A DNA stretch of 64,000 nt from positions 1-64,000 of the forward strand of contig CALXMA010000003.1 in the NCBI GenBank assembly GCA_944389345.1, written 5' to 3'. Shown here in pieces: positions 16,223 to 26,075 of this stretch. A program made the position numbers and the translations under genes. The notes beneath the pieces were generated by a model, which was not told the origin of the DNA, ran no database searches, and saw nothing but the letters and a program-made list of their open reading frames with translations. Within the stretch, counting starts at the first letter, position 1. Every line of letters begins with the position of its first letter. This stretch comes from an uncultured Alphaproteobacteria bacterium (GTDB lineage Bacteria; Pseudomonadota; Alphaproteobacteria; Rs-D84).

Positions 16223-19200
16223 TTATCCTTCACCATTTTCTTTAACAACTGGCGAATTCATCATCGCAAAATGCGCAATGTATTTTTTCAATTCATCGCG
16301 ATATCGATTATTTTCCTTGGCCTGTTCCACCAAACGGTCAAAGTGTGGATTAACCGCACGGGCGGCGTTAAAACGACTTTCTGTCTTCAAGAAATCTTCC
16401 AACGGCGTCGTCTGGTCCAAATTAGAATCCATTGTCAACGGATTGTGTCCATCCAACAACAGCGACGGATCAAACCGATACAACGGCCACGCCCCGGTGG
16501 ATACCATCTGGGCCTGGTGTTCGGCCCCATTCTGCAACGCAAACCCATGCGCAATGCACGGCGCGTACGCCAATATGATTGATGGTCCGGGGAACGCTTC
16601 GGCTTCACGGAATGCACGAATCGCCTGAACCTGGTTCGCGCCCAACGCAATCTGGGCAACATAGGCACCCGACATCATGGCAATCATACCTAAGTCTTTT
16701 TTGGCGTGTTCCTTGCCCCCGATGGCGAACTTCATACTGGCCCCGAACGGTGTTGCCTTGGACTGTTGCCCACCAGTGTTGGAATAACCTTCGGTATCCA
16801 GAACCAATATGTTTACATTTTCACCACTGTGCAACACATGGTCCAAACCACCGTATCCGATATCATACGCCCAACCATCACCGCCAATAATCCACACAGA
16901 CTTGTCAACAATTTCGCCAATCAAACTGCGTGCCATATCCGCGCGTGGCGAATCGATTTTCGCCAATTGCGCGCGCAAATTTTGTTCGATTTCACGTTGC
17001 TTGTCCGGATTACGTTCGGCCATAATTTCTTCTACATTTGCAATTCCCAATTCGAACAGCAAACCTTTCAGCGTATCCCGCTTTTGATTCAATGCAATAC
17101 GCATACCCAAACCGTATTCTGCATTATCTTCGAACAAAGAATTAGACCACGCCGGCCCGCGCCCATTTGCGTCATGCGTCCACGGCGTCGTCGGCAAATT
17201 GGCCCCATATATAGACGAACAACCTGTTGCGTTTGCGACAACCATTCTGTCGCCGAACAAATGCGACATCATTTTGATATACGGCGTTTCGCCACAACCC
17301 GCACACGCACCCGGGAATTCAAAATAGTGTGGCAACAATTCGATATGCTTTGGCAAATTCAGATTTAATTTTTCGCGTGGCATATCTGGGATTTTTTGCG
17401 CGTTATTGAATGCCTGTTGCTGGGCATCGGCATCCTTTAACGCAACCATGGCCAACGCATGCACAGGACAATTTTTCACACAAATATTACACCCCGTACA
17501 ATCGGCCGGTGAAATATTCAGTGTAAAATACATATCCGCCCCCAGTTCTGGCGTTTTCATCGGAACGACAATGACGCCATCGCGACGTGCGGCATCGGCC
17601 TGGTCAGGCGTCATCGCCTTGATACGTATGGCGGCATGCGGGCACAGCATGGAACATTTGCCACATTGAATACATTTAGACAAATCAACCGACGCAACCC
17701 GTTCCGAAATTGCGCGCTTTTCATACTTTGCGGTACCCACAGGATACTGCCCCGCCCCAAATTCGCCATCCACACGGAAACGCGACACCGGCAACGCATC
17801 GCCACGCTGTGCGGCCATTTCACCCAACGTACCGGCTATCTCGGCCGGGGTATCCAACGTCATCGCGGGAACAAAATCCGGCGAGAGTTCAGACACAGAC
17901 GACGGCAATGTGTATTCGTGTAAATACTCAGATGCCTTGTCCACCGCGGCCCAGTTTGCCTGAACAATGTCCATACCTTTCTTTTTGTATGTTTTTTCGA
18001 TTGCGACCTTGGCACTTTGTGCGGCAACCGCCGGATCAATCACATGCGTCAAATTAAAGAAATTCAACATAATGAACGTATTAATACGATTCCCCAGCCC
18101 CAATTCCGCGGCCGCAGAATTCGCGTTCAAGAAAAACACACGTGCCCGCATACGAATCAGATGTTCCTGGGTATCACGTGGTAAATTTGCGAATGCGACA
18201 TCTGGCGCCATGGATGTATTAATCATAACGGTTCCACCCGCACGCAATCCACGGAACACATCAAACCGCTGTGCAATCATAAAATTCGAAACGCTGATAA
18301 AATCGGCAACTTCGACCAGATATTGGCTTTTTATCGGTTTATCAGAAAATCTGATATGCGACGCGGTCAAACCGCCCGACTTTTTCGAATCGTACACCGC
18401 ATAAGATTGGGGATACAAATCAGAATTTTCACCAACAATTTTCACAATATTTTTAACCGCACCAACAGTACCGTCTGAACCGATACCGTACAATATGGCC
18501 GTTTTGAAATTATCATCTTGGACCTGGAACGCCGGATCCGTTTTCAGCGACAGCCCCGTTAAATCGTCATCAATTCCAACGGTAAAATTATGATGCAACG
18601 TCCCCAGCATCATATTTTCATACACCGCCTTTACATCACGTGGCTTAAATTCTTTGGAACCCAATCCATATCGTCCACCGAACACATTTGCCCGGTCCCC
18701 AACAACAGTTTTAACATCTTGGTACAACGGTTCCCCCAGTGCCCCAGGCTCTTTTGTTCTGTCCAGAACCGCAATATTTTTAACCGTTTTTGGCAACGCG
18801 TTCAAGAACGCATCACCCGGGAACGGACGGAACAGATGAATTTTAACCAAACCCAACCCCGACGGCATATGCGCCAACGTTTCTTCGATGGTTTCACACG
18901 CACTGCCCATTGCGACAATAACGTGTTCTGCATTGGGATCACCAACATAATCCACCAGATGATATGCACGTCCTGTTAACGTTGCGAATTTATCCATACA
19001 TTCTTGGACAATTTCGGGCGTTTTCGCATACAGTGGATTTGCGGCCTCGCGTCCTTGGAAATAAACATCAGGATTCTGTGCCGTACCACGAATCGTGGGC
19101 TTATCTGGGGTCATACCCCGCGCACGATTTTGCAACACCAATTCATCAGGTATCATTTCGCGCAACACATCATCGCCAATTCTGTCTAAACGAGATTCTT

Positions 19201-19729
19201 CATGGCTGGTACGGAACCCATCAAAGAAATGTAAAAATGGCACACGTGCACGTAACGTAGACGCATGCGCAATTGCCGCCATATCGTGCGCCTGTTGCAC
19301 ATTATGACTGGACAGCAACGCAAACCCGGTTGACCGCACAGACATAACATCACTGTGGTCGCCGAAAATAGACAACGCATGCGTGGCCAATGCGCGCGCC
19401 GCCACGTGCATAACGAACGGCGTCTGTTCACCGGCAATTTTATACATATTCGGAATCATTAATAACAATCCCTGGGATGCGGTAAACGTCGTCGCCAAAG
19501 CCCCCATCTGTAACGCCCCGTGCATTGCCCCGGCGGCCCCGCCTTCGGATTGCATTTCGATTATTTGCGGAATTGCGCCCCATATATTTTTCTTGTGCTG
19601 GAACGACCATTCATCCGCCAATTCGCCCATAGTACTGCTGGGGGTGATTGGATATATCGCCGCAAAATCAACACATCTGTACGCGACATCAGCCGCCGCC
19701 CAGTTTCCATCAACAATTAAATTAGCCAT
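16223..19729 (-). CDS. nifJ: Pyruvate:ferredoxin (flavodoxin) oxidoreductase
   Basis: 1168 residues, full length for the fused homodimeric enzyme. It decarboxylates pyruvate with CoA to acetyl-CoA and CO2, reducing ferredoxin or flavodoxin, and is typical of anaerobic metabolism. Domain I (GNWAAADVAYRCVDFAAIYPITPSS) and II (HVIVAMGSACETIEETLAH) are at the N-terminus. The gamma-type domain is at about 400-600. Two 4Fe-4S motifs lie at about 680-750 (CIQCGKCSMLCP, CTGCNICVKNCP). The TPP domain carries CAGCGETPY, GDGWAYDIGYGGLDHVL and DTEGYSNTGGQQSK. It stands alone with its own terminator. Confidence 0.97.
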   Translation of the reverse strand: MANLIVDGNWAAADVAYRCVDFAAIYPITPSSTMGELADEWSFQHKKNIWGAIPQIIEMQSEGGAAGAMHGALQMGALATTFTASQGLLLMIPNMYKIAGEQTPFVMHVAARALATHALSIFGDHSDVMSVRSTGFALLSSHNVQQAHDMAAIAHASTLRARVPFLHFFDGFRTSHEESRLDRIGDDVLREMIPDELVLQNRARGMTPDKPTIRGTAQNPDVYFQGREAANPLYAKTPEIVQECMDKFATLTGRAYHLVDYVGDPNAEHVIVAMGSACETIEETLAHMPSGLGLVKIHLFRPFPGDAFLNALPKTVKNIAVLDRTKEPGALGEPLYQDVKTVVGDRANVFGGRYGLGSKEFKPRDVKAVYENMMLGTLHHNFTVGIDDDLTGLSLKTDPAFQVQDDNFKTAILYGIGSDGTVGAVKNIVKIVGENSDLYPQSYAVYDSKKSGGLTASHIRFSDKPIKSQYLVEVADFISVSNFMIAQRFDVFRGLRAGGTVMINTSMAPDVAFANLPRDTQEHLIRMRARVFFLNANSAAAELGLGNRINTFIMLNFFNLTHVIDPAVAAQSAKVAIEKTYKKKGMDIVQANWAAVDKASEYLHEYTLPSSVSELSPDFVPAMTLDTPAEIAGTLGEMAAQRGDALPVSRFRVDGEFGAGQYPVGTAKYEKRAISERVASVDLSKCIQCGKCSMLCPHAAIRIKAMTPDQADAARRDGVIVVPMKTPELGADMYFTLNISPADCTGCNICVKNCPVHALAMVALKDADAQQQAFNNAQKIPDMPREKLNLNLPKHIELLPHYFEFPGACAGCGETPYIKMMSHLFGDRMVVANATGCSSIYGANLPTTPWTHDANGRGPAWSNSLFEDNAEYGLGMRIALNQKRDTLKGLLFELGIANVEEIMAERNPDKQREIEQNLRAQLAKIDSPRADMARSLIGEIVDKSVWIIGGDGWAYDIGYGGLDHVLHSGENVNILVLDTEGYSNTGGQQSKATPFGASMKFAIGGKEHAKKDLGMIAMMSGAYVAQIALGANQVQAIRAFREAEAFPGPSIILAYAPCIAHGFALQNGAEHQAQMVSTGAWPLYRFDPSLLLDGHNPLTMDSNLDQTTPLEDFLKTESRFNAARAVNPHFDRLVEQAKENNRYRDELKKYIAHFAMMNSPVVKENGEG

Positions 19730-19814
19730 TTCTTTATTCCCTTGTGAAAATCATACGGGCTATATCATACCCCCAAAATTAGAACAAGGCAAGATTTATC
19801 AAAATATTGACAAA

Positions 19815-19843
19815 AACAAAAACCGGGTCAAACCCGGTTTTTT
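19815..19843 (-). terminator. ctpA terminator
   Basis: AACCGGGT (19821-19828) pairs with ACCCGGTT (19832-19839); A-run before and T-run after, so it could work in both directions. Confidence 0.8.
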
Positions 19844-19844
19844 A

Positions 19845-21305
19845 CTATTTATCTTTGGCCGCATCCCCAGAATCATCATCGGAATCTTTTGCTTTGGAAT
19901 CTGCATCGGCATCATCGTCGCCCAAGATTTCCGCATCTAACACCGCCTGGCTTTCTGGCGTGGCGGGCACCACGGACGCCCGTTCTTTTAACGTTGCCAT
20001 TGCGCGCACCATATCCATTGCGCGTTGCAACTGATAATCCAATGCGTCTTTTTCTTCATCGGTCAGTTCTTCTTCATCGTCATCAGACTTCTTTTTATTT
20101 TTATCAGAATCCGCATCTTCGTTTTTCAGCGAATTTTTGAATGACGCTTCGGAATACAGACTTTCTTTACGTTCCAAAACCTCTATCTTGCTTTGCAAGA
20201 CTTCTATATCCGGGGTAATACCTTCGTTCTGAATAGACCGCCCCGATGGCGTATAATACCGTGCAATAGTTATATGAATTGCCGTTCCATCCCCCAGTGG
20301 TTTTTGCTGTTGAACACTGCCCTTGCCGAACGATTGCGACCCCATAACCAGCGCACGTCCATTATCCTGTAACGCCCCAGCCACAATTTCCGATGCCGAC
20401 GCCGAACCATGATTAATCAACACGACAACAGGCTTTCCATTGGCCAAATCACCCGGTTTGGCATAGTTCCGTTCAATATCAGTCTTTTGCTTGCCCCTGG
20501 TGGAAACAATTTCCCCCGCGTCCAAGAACGCATCTGCCACATCAATGGCCGCGGTCAAATAGCCACCCGGATTATTACGGACATCCAATACATACCCGAT
20601 AACATCTTCTTTTTCCAGTTTTTCCAACGCCTTGTTTATTTCCTTGGACGTGGTTGCACCGAAATCAGAAATACGAATATATCCGATTTTTTCATCGGTA
20701 TCTTCTTCGGCGTCTGCCATTGTTTTTACTTCATATTTAACAGATTCCACCTTTATAATTGCACGTTTCAGCGTAATTGTACGTGGTTCTTCGCCTTCGG
20801 ATACAACGGTCAATTTAACCTTGGTCCCGGGACGCCCCTTCATTTTTTTAGTCGCCTGGTTTAACGTCATATCAAACACAGGTTCATCATCAATATGTGT
20901 TATATAGTCCCCTGCCTTAATCCCGGCCTTGTCCGCGGGCGTATCGTCTATGGGCGAAATCACACGCACGGCACCACGGTCGCTGGTAATCTGAATACCC
21001 AAGCCCCCAAATTCACCCAACGATTTATCGTTAAATTCCTTGAAATCATCGGCCGACAGATACGACGAATGCGGGTCCAGTGCCTGCAACATACCGTTCA
21101 TTGCCGATTCCAGCATTTTTTTCTCGTCCGCTTCTTCTACGAAATTATCGCGTGCAACTTCGAACACCAGTGCAAACTTCTTTAATTGTTCATAAATTTC
21201 TTCATCCGTCAGGTGTTCCACAGGTTCTTCATCTTTCGCCTTGTCTGCACCGACGGCGGTAATTGGCACCAACAAAGCCACCAGAACCATAAATTTTTTC
21301 AGCAT
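19845..21305 (-). CDS. ctpA: C-terminal processing peptidase, S41 family (CtpA/Prc)
   Basis: 486 residues from the ATG at 21305, which opens a signal peptide (MLKKFMVLVALLVPITAVGA). A PDZ domain spans about 85-165 (GLGIQITSDRGAVRVISPID, DYITHIDDEPVFDMTL). The tail-specific protease domain has the catalytic Ser in GSASASEIVAGALQDNGRAL and Lys in SQSFGKGSVQQQ. An acidic, charged C-terminal region (DSDKNKKKSDDDEEELTDEE and an AKDSDDDSGDAAKDK tail) is unusually long. The periplasmic enzyme cleaves proteins at their C-termini. In many alphaproteobacteria it directly follows envC; here a Fic/kinase cassette on the other strand lies between them. Confidence 0.93.
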   Translation of the reverse strand: MLKKFMVLVALLVPITAVGADKAKDEEPVEHLTDEEIYEQLKKFALVFEVARDNFVEEADEKKMLESAMNGMLQALDPHSSYLSADDFKEFNDKSLGEFGGLGIQITSDRGAVRVISPIDDTPADKAGIKAGDYITHIDDEPVFDMTLNQATKKMKGRPGTKVKLTVVSEGEEPRTITLKRAIIKVESVKYEVKTMADAEEDTDEKIGYIRISDFGATTSKEINKALEKLEKEDVIGYVLDVRNNPGGYLTAAIDVADAFLDAGEIVSTRGKQKTDIERNYAKPGDLANGKPVVVLINHGSASASEIVAGALQDNGRALVMGSQSFGKGSVQQQKPLGDGTAIHITIARYYTPSGRSIQNEGITPDIEVLQSKIEVLERKESLYSEASFKNSLKNEDADSDKNKKKSDDDEEELTDEEKDALDYQLQRAMDMVRAMATLKERASVVPATPESQAVLDAEILGDDDADADSKAKDSDDDSGDAAKDK

Positions 21306-21418
21306 TACTAATCCCTTTCGTAAAAATTGAAAAACATATCGTGAATACAGCATAAAACAAAAAGACACAACCCGCAACACGATTTTTGCCACTTTCCACA
21401 GAAATTTCACAAAAAATA

Positions 21419-21446
21419 TTGACAAAATTAATTTAAGGGTTATATT
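21419..21446 (+). promoter_or_regulatory. Promoter of the Fic-like/kinase-like cassette
   Basis: TTGACA (21419-21424), a 16-bp spacer and TATATT (21441-21446), about 28 bp before the ATG. Confidence 0.65.
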
Positions 21447-21474
21447 TACAGTAAACAATGGTGGTATATCAGAT

Positions 21475-22197
21475 ATGACAAAAACGCCTAAATACAAGAA
21501 AGTTATAGAACAAAATCGTGAAACGATAACCAAAATGTTATCGGGTGCCGACACTGTAAAGCGCCTGAATAACCTGAATTGGTTGCGTCACGAAATTGCA
21601 TATAATGAACCGCGAATATTGTTTTATATCCCGGCACGCGAACAATTGCCATATCTGGACTATAATTCCATGCGCAACCTGGGCGAAGCATACGATTACA
21701 TTATAAATAATCCACAAAAAACAATAGATATGACCGAAATATGCAAGGTCCACAGTATCCTGTGCCATAACACATATATCCAGGGTGGCATATTCCGTAC
21801 GACACCCAAGATATTGGAAATCAATGTTAACGGCCACAGAATGCATACACCTGATGCGTCCCAGATACTGTCGCGCATGAATGAAATTGTATTCAAAATC
21901 AACAACACCGAAGACACATTGAACCGTGCATTCAACGCCCATTATGACCTGATTGCATTACAACCGTTTGATGACTTTAACAAACGTACATCACGCCTGA
22001 TTATGAATTGGATTCTGGTCCAGGGCGGATATCGTCCAATTGTGTTCAATCAACCAACAGATAAACAAAAATACAAAGACGCCATAATTGCAATGGCATC
22101 TGGGAATTACAAGCAATATGCGTCATATATGTCTGCATGCATGGTCCGTACCCAGCGTGAAATAATAAACCTGTTAAAAACGTCAAAAACGTTATAA
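21475..22197 (+). CDS. Fic-domain protein with degenerate active site
   Basis: 240 residues. The Fic fold is recognisable: ICKVHSILCHN helix, GIFRTTPKILEINVNG (the GxYR...V.I.G strand), a turn with PDASQILSRM, then FNAHYDLIALQPFDDFNKRTSR and LIMNWILVQGGYRP, closing with YKDAIIAMASGNYKQYASYM. The signature HPFxxGNGRxxR is replaced by QPFDDFNKRTSR, so the catalytic His and both glycines of the anion-binding loop are gone. Canonical AMPylation is therefore unlikely; it may be a pseudoenzyme or use other chemistry. No signal peptide. It is followed 9 bp later by a kinase-like gene. Confidence 0.8.
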   Translation: MTKTPKYKKVIEQNRETITKMLSGADTVKRLNNLNWLRHEIAYNEPRILFYIPAREQLPYLDYNSMRNLGEAYDYIINNPQKTIDMTEICKVHSILCHNTYIQGGIFRTTPKILEINVNGHRMHTPDASQILSRMNEIVFKINNTEDTLNRAFNAHYDLIALQPFDDFNKRTSRLIMNWILVQGGYRPIVFNQPTDKQKYKDAIIAMASGNYKQYASYMSACMVRTQREIINLLKTSKTL

Positions 22198-22206
22198 GGG
22201 GGCCCC

Positions 22207-23133
22207 ATGTCGGACAAGATAAAAAATCTTAAAAATCATGGACGCGAAACATACGCCGTATACTACGGCGATGAATTCGTACTGAAACGCCCATTACCGA
22301 CATTTAATGACGTGGCCAAGAACGCATGGTTGGCCAAACAGCACGCAACCAAGAAAATCATTGATGAAATTCGTTCGGTTGGCAACCCACTGTACAATGT
22401 TCCGGCGATGAAATTCGTTAATGATGACGAATACCAGATTCTGGAAGAACGTGCCCCCGGCGAACCGTTAACCCCCAGTGTTTACGCCAGACTGACGCGT
22501 CGCCAACAATTTGAAATTATAAATTCTTTGGCCAGTTTTCTGGTTGATATGAATGAATTAAAACCGATTGGCGATTTGGAACACCATAAAATATCCCACG
22601 AATTAAAATTTTCGCGTCTGGATAATTTTATCGAAAATAAAATGTCAATATGGTTTACAACCGCCGAAATAAAACAAATGGCGCACATCCGGGACCAAAT
22701 CGGCACATTTGAATACGACACACGCCTGGCATGGTCGCACGCAGACCTGAATTCTGGCAACGTGTTATACGACACATTATCCAGCAAATTGTCATTCATT
22801 GATTTCGCCGAAGCCAGTTATAAATACATATACCGCGATATATTCGCCCCATTACAAATAGAATTGGATATATACAAACGGGTATACGAAACATATTGCC
22901 AATTGCACGACAAACGCCTGTATACGATGCCGGGGTTAAAAAACGAAAACCTGCGCGAAATTATGAAATACAGAATTATGGTTGTATGGTTGCGCCGTTT
23001 TATCAAGGCCGCAGATGACCTGCGCGTCACCCCGGCCAGTCAAAAAGGCATAAACAACAACATGGAAAAAGTGTTCTTTATGCGTCGCCAGATGCAGAAT
23101 TTCATTAATCTGGAACAACAGTTTTCCAAATAA
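22207..23133 (+). CDS. APH/choline-kinase-fold phosphotransferase-like protein
   Basis: 308 residues. The N-lobe has FVLKRPLP with a candidate ATP-binding Lys and a hinge at YQILEERAPGEPL. The C-lobe has the Brenner-type catalytic motif WSHADLNSGNVLYD (HxDxxxxN) and a metal-binding FIDFAEAS, both intact, as in aminoglycoside-phosphotransferase-like kinases. The substrate is unknown; these kinases act on antibiotics, sugars, choline or proteins. It lies 9 bp after the Fic-like gene with a G-rich ribosome site (AAGGGGG) and so forms a two-gene operon. It ends 6 bp from the convergent envC-like gene. Confidence 0.85.
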   Translation: MSDKIKNLKNHGRETYAVYYGDEFVLKRPLPTFNDVAKNAWLAKQHATKKIIDEIRSVGNPLYNVPAMKFVNDDEYQILEERAPGEPLTPSVYARLTRRQQFEIINSLASFLVDMNELKPIGDLEHHKISHELKFSRLDNFIENKMSIWFTTAEIKQMAHIRDQIGTFEYDTRLAWSHADLNSGNVLYDTLSSKLSFIDFAEASYKYIYRDIFAPLQIELDIYKRVYETYCQLHDKRLYTMPGLKNENLREIMKYRIMVVWLRRFIKAADDLRVTPASQKGINNNMEKVFFMRRQMQNFINLEQQFSK

Positions 23134-23139
23134 CCGCGC

Positions 23140-24219
23140 TTAATCTTCTTCTTTGAACAGATTGGACGGGTTAACGGCCTTGTCGCCCCGTCGTACTTCC
23201 AGATACATTTCTGGCTTATCCGGGTCCATACGTCCGATTGGTTCGCCCGCCAACACATCTTGGCCCAGCATAACATTTATTTCGCCCAAATTGGTCATAA
23301 CGGTGTTGTACCCATTTTTATGGGACATAATTATCACCTTGCCAAATCCCTTGAAATTATCGGCAAATTTCACCGTTCCGTCCGCGGGCGCCATCACCAA
23401 CGCATTTCCACGCACACGAATCCGCCACCCATCAGACTTTAACCCCAACGCGGTTTTTTCGCCAAAGCGCACAACAACGCGTCCACGCACAGGCTTGTTT
23501 AACTTACGAATTGAAAATCGCGAATCGGACGACATTTCGGAACTCCCCACGCCGGCGGACAACTCTGAAATAGTCTTTGCGCGCGCCGACAAATCGCGCA
23601 ATTTTTTCTGCAACGCAGATTGCTGGGTTCGCAATTTTTGGTTCTGCGCAGACCGCGTTCGCAGTAATTTGTCTAATTCATCTTTTTCATTTGCATAGCG
23701 TTTCGCCGTTCTGTCCAATTTTTCTTTTTCGATTGCGCGCGCATCACGAACGCGGGCCAGTTCTTTGATTTGTTCGTTGGCGTTTTTTATTTCGGCATCA
23801 AAATTATCCGCCGCCCCCGACAATATCGCAGACGTTAAAACATAATCGCGCATATTTTCAGAATCGAAATTCGGGTGTGATGCAACGAATAAAATTGTCG
23901 ATGTGGCATTGGCAATACGTTCCTGGTTTTTCGCCAATTCCCGTTCTAATTCGTCCTTTTGTGCATCTAATTCTTTTATTTTTTTTGCGACGGCACTGCG
24001 TTGTTCTTCCAGTGTGCTTACACGGTCGGCAACCTTAACCAATTCTTTTTTTGTTGATTCAATCTGTCGACTGGACGATTTAACCTGTTGTTCCAGTTTT
24101 TTATTCTGTTGTTCTGTTTTTTTAATCTGTGCCTGGATATTGGCCAACTCGCTGGCACTGTGCACAGGCTGTACGGCAAAAATTCCCCCCAATAAAAAAA
24201 GCGCAAATAATTTTTTCAT
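23140..24219 (-). CDS. envC: EnvC-like murein hydrolase activator (degenerate M23/LytM)
   Basis: 359 residues from the ATG at 24219, with a signal peptide (MKKLFALFLLGGIFAVQPVHS-A). A long coiled coil covers about 20-235 (IQAQIKKTEQQNKKLEQQVK and onward). The C-terminal LytM domain is at about 260-355 (MAPADGTVKFADNFKGFGKV, GQDVLAGEPIGRMD, MYLEVRRGDKAVNPSNL). The zinc-binding HxxxD and HxH of active M23 peptidases are missing, with EMYLEVRR where HLHFEVR would be, exactly as in E. coli EnvC. The family activates septal amidases. Its usual neighbour ctpA lies beyond the opposite-strand cassette. Confidence 0.88.
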   Translation of the reverse strand: MKKLFALFLLGGIFAVQPVHSASELANIQAQIKKTEQQNKKLEQQVKSSSRQIESTKKELVKVADRVSTLEEQRSAVAKKIKELDAQKDELERELAKNQERIANATSTILFVASHPNFDSENMRDYVLTSAILSGAADNFDAEIKNANEQIKELARVRDARAIEKEKLDRTAKRYANEKDELDKLLRTRSAQNQKLRTQQSALQKKLRDLSARAKTISELSAGVGSSEMSSDSRFSIRKLNKPVRGRVVVRFGEKTALGLKSDGWRIRVRGNALVMAPADGTVKFADNFKGFGKVIIMSHKNGYNTVMTNLGEINVMLGQDVLAGEPIGRMDPDKPEMYLEVRRGDKAVNPSNLFKEED

Positions 24220-24267
24220 ACCCCACATATTGTACCAAATTCGTATAAAATTGCAAAACAAACAGAC

Positions 24268-24293
24268 AGCGGGCGCCCGAAACGCCCGCCATA
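24268..24293 (-). terminator. Hairpin between tyrS and envC-like gene
   Basis: GCGGGCG (24271-24277) and CGCCCGC (24285-24291) form a 7-bp stem with a 7-nt loop. On the minus strand only a T-rich stretch, not a clean T-run, follows, so termination may be partial. Confidence 0.45.
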
Positions 24294-24297
24294 TTTT

Positions 24298-25515
24298 TTA
24301 TTTTTTCACCACCACGCGCAAGAATGTCTTTTTACCCTTTTGCACGACAAACTCATCCGCGGGCGAAACATTTATTTTCCAATCCGCAACCTTGTTGCCA
24401 TCAATCTGCACGCCCCCCTGTTCTATCATACGACGCGCTTCGGACTTAGACGGGAACAATTTTGCCATCACCAAGAAATCCAAAACGCCCATATCGCTCG
24501 GCATTTCTATTTCTACACTGGGCATATTTTCGGCATCACGCGCACCACCGAACAGTGAATCCGCCGTTTCCTGGGCCGCCACCGCGGCATCGTGTCCATG
24601 CGCAATTTCCGTTGCGGCGAACGCCAAAATCTTTTTTGCTTCGTTTAATTCCGCCCCCTGTAACGCGGACAACCGCGCAATTTCATCCAATGGAATTTCT
24701 GTAAATATTTTCAAGAACTTTTCCACTAAATCGTCCGGGGTATTGCGAAAATATTGATAATATTCATACGGCGATGTTTTATCTTCATTCACCCACACCG
24801 CATTTCCCGCAGACTTGCCGATTTTTTCACCGCGCGAATCTGTGATTAACGCCGTGGATAAAACGAACGCCTCTTTGCCCAGTTTTTTACGGATTAGTTC
24901 CACACCCATAATACTGTTGCCCCATTGATCCGCACCACAGAATTGCAATGTGCAATTATATTTTTTATACAGCGTTAAAAAATCCACCGCCTGAAAAGTC
25001 ATATAATTAAATTCCAAAAACGTCATCCCGTTTTCCAGACGTCTGCGCACACTTTCCATAGACAACATACGTGGCACGGTAAAATCGGTCCCATATTCGC
25101 GCAAGAATTCCATATGACTGTAATTTTTCATCCAATCATTGTTATCCACCATAATTGCATCGGTCGCGCCATCACCAAATCTGATAAACTTGGATATAGA
25201 TTTACGCAATCCGGCACAGTTATGTTCAATTTGTTCATCGGTCAACATTGGCCGCCCCTTGTCGCGTCCCGACGGGTCGCCAATACGTCCCGTGGCCCCA
25301 CCAACCAATGTAATAGGTTTGTTTCCATATTTCTGGAACCATCGCATTAACATCAACGACGCCAAATGTCCGACATGCAACGAATCGCCGGTTGGATCCG
25401 TACCCCAATACGCAACAACCTGGCCGGCGTTCAACGCATCATTCAATCCGTCCATATTAGACGCCTGATTCAAGAAACCGCGCGCCTCTAATTCCCGCAA
25501 CAAAGCATTCTGCAT
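24298..25515 (-). CDS. tyrS: Tyrosyl-tRNA synthetase
   Basis: 405-residue class I synthetase that charges tRNA-Tyr. The HIGH-type motif is TGDSLHVGHL and the KMSKS-type motif is KIGKSAG. The tyrosine-binding region is typical (YWGTDPTGDSL, FLEFNYMTFQAVDFLTLY, QFCGADQWGNSI). A C-terminal S4 RNA-binding domain covers about 345-405 (LFPSKSEARRMIEQGGVQID). It lies in a minus-strand run from rpsB to the envC-like gene. Confidence 0.97.
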   Translation of the reverse strand: MQNALLRELEARGFLNQASNMDGLNDALNAGQVVAYWGTDPTGDSLHVGHLASLMLMRWFQKYGNKPITLVGGATGRIGDPSGRDKGRPMLTDEQIEHNCAGLRKSISKFIRFGDGATDAIMVDNNDWMKNYSHMEFLREYGTDFTVPRMLSMESVRRRLENGMTFLEFNYMTFQAVDFLTLYKKYNCTLQFCGADQWGNSIMGVELIRKKLGKEAFVLSTALITDSRGEKIGKSAGNAVWVNEDKTSPYEYYQYFRNTPDDLVEKFLKIFTEIPLDEIARLSALQGAELNEAKKILAFAATEIAHGHDAAVAAQETADSLFGGARDAENMPSVEIEMPSDMGVLDFLVMAKLFPSKSEARRMIEQGGVQIDGNKVADWKINVSPADEFVVQKGKKTFLRVVVKK

Positions 25516-25539
25516 TTTAATTACCTTTTTTATTTATTA

Positions 25540-25965
25540 TTAACGCATACGCCCCAAAAACAACCGCAAATTACTTTCCGTGCTTAACGTCGGTGTGATT
25601 CCACGTCCAATCAACGCACGAAATAACGCAATACGAAACAAGAATCTGTCTTCTGCATCAAAATATTTATAGACAAATTCCTTGATTGCATAATCACTGA
25701 CCGGTTGAATACAAAACGACAACCGCCCACGACACACCCACACGGCGGGCAAAACAAACGGTTGACTGCGCCCCAAAGAATACATTTTGTCGCCCACATT
25801 GACCGCACCTGCGACACGTGGCGCAATGACACCTTTTTTGGTTTTGTTTCCGTTTATAAAATCAGACATAAACACATGACGTTCTATGAAACCATGCCTG
25901 TTTTTTAATAAAACATTGGACCACAAATCGTGATTATCTATGTCATATACAATATACTTTTCCAT
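25540..25965 (-). CDS. 141-residue hypothetical protein (MEKYIV type)
   Basis: Starts MEKYIVYDIDN at the ATG at 25965, with AGGGTTGGG upstream. A soluble alpha/beta protein with no signal peptide. A strand-rich N-terminal half (HVFMSDFINGNKTKKGVIAP, then VGDKMYSLGRSQPFVLPAVWVCRGRL) leads to a helical C-terminus (DAEDRFLFRIALFRALIGRG). The protein encoded by the next gene upstream in the run (26076-26471) has the same start and a similar layout, so the two may be distant paralogues. No family is recognised. Confidence 0.7.
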   Translation of the reverse strand: MEKYIVYDIDNHDLWSNVLLKNRHGFIERHVFMSDFINGNKTKKGVIAPRVAGAVNVGDKMYSLGRSQPFVLPAVWVCRGRLSFCIQPVSDYAIKEFVYKYFDAEDRFLFRIALFRALIGRGITPTLSTESNLRLFLGRMR

Positions 25966-26075
25966 ACCCAACCCTGTCCAGAAAACAATAGCACCGACGA
26001 CGCAAATTTTCCATAAAATAATATCCCACCGCCCAACAAATGCGCGATGGGATTAATACCCAGATAGCAACCAGA

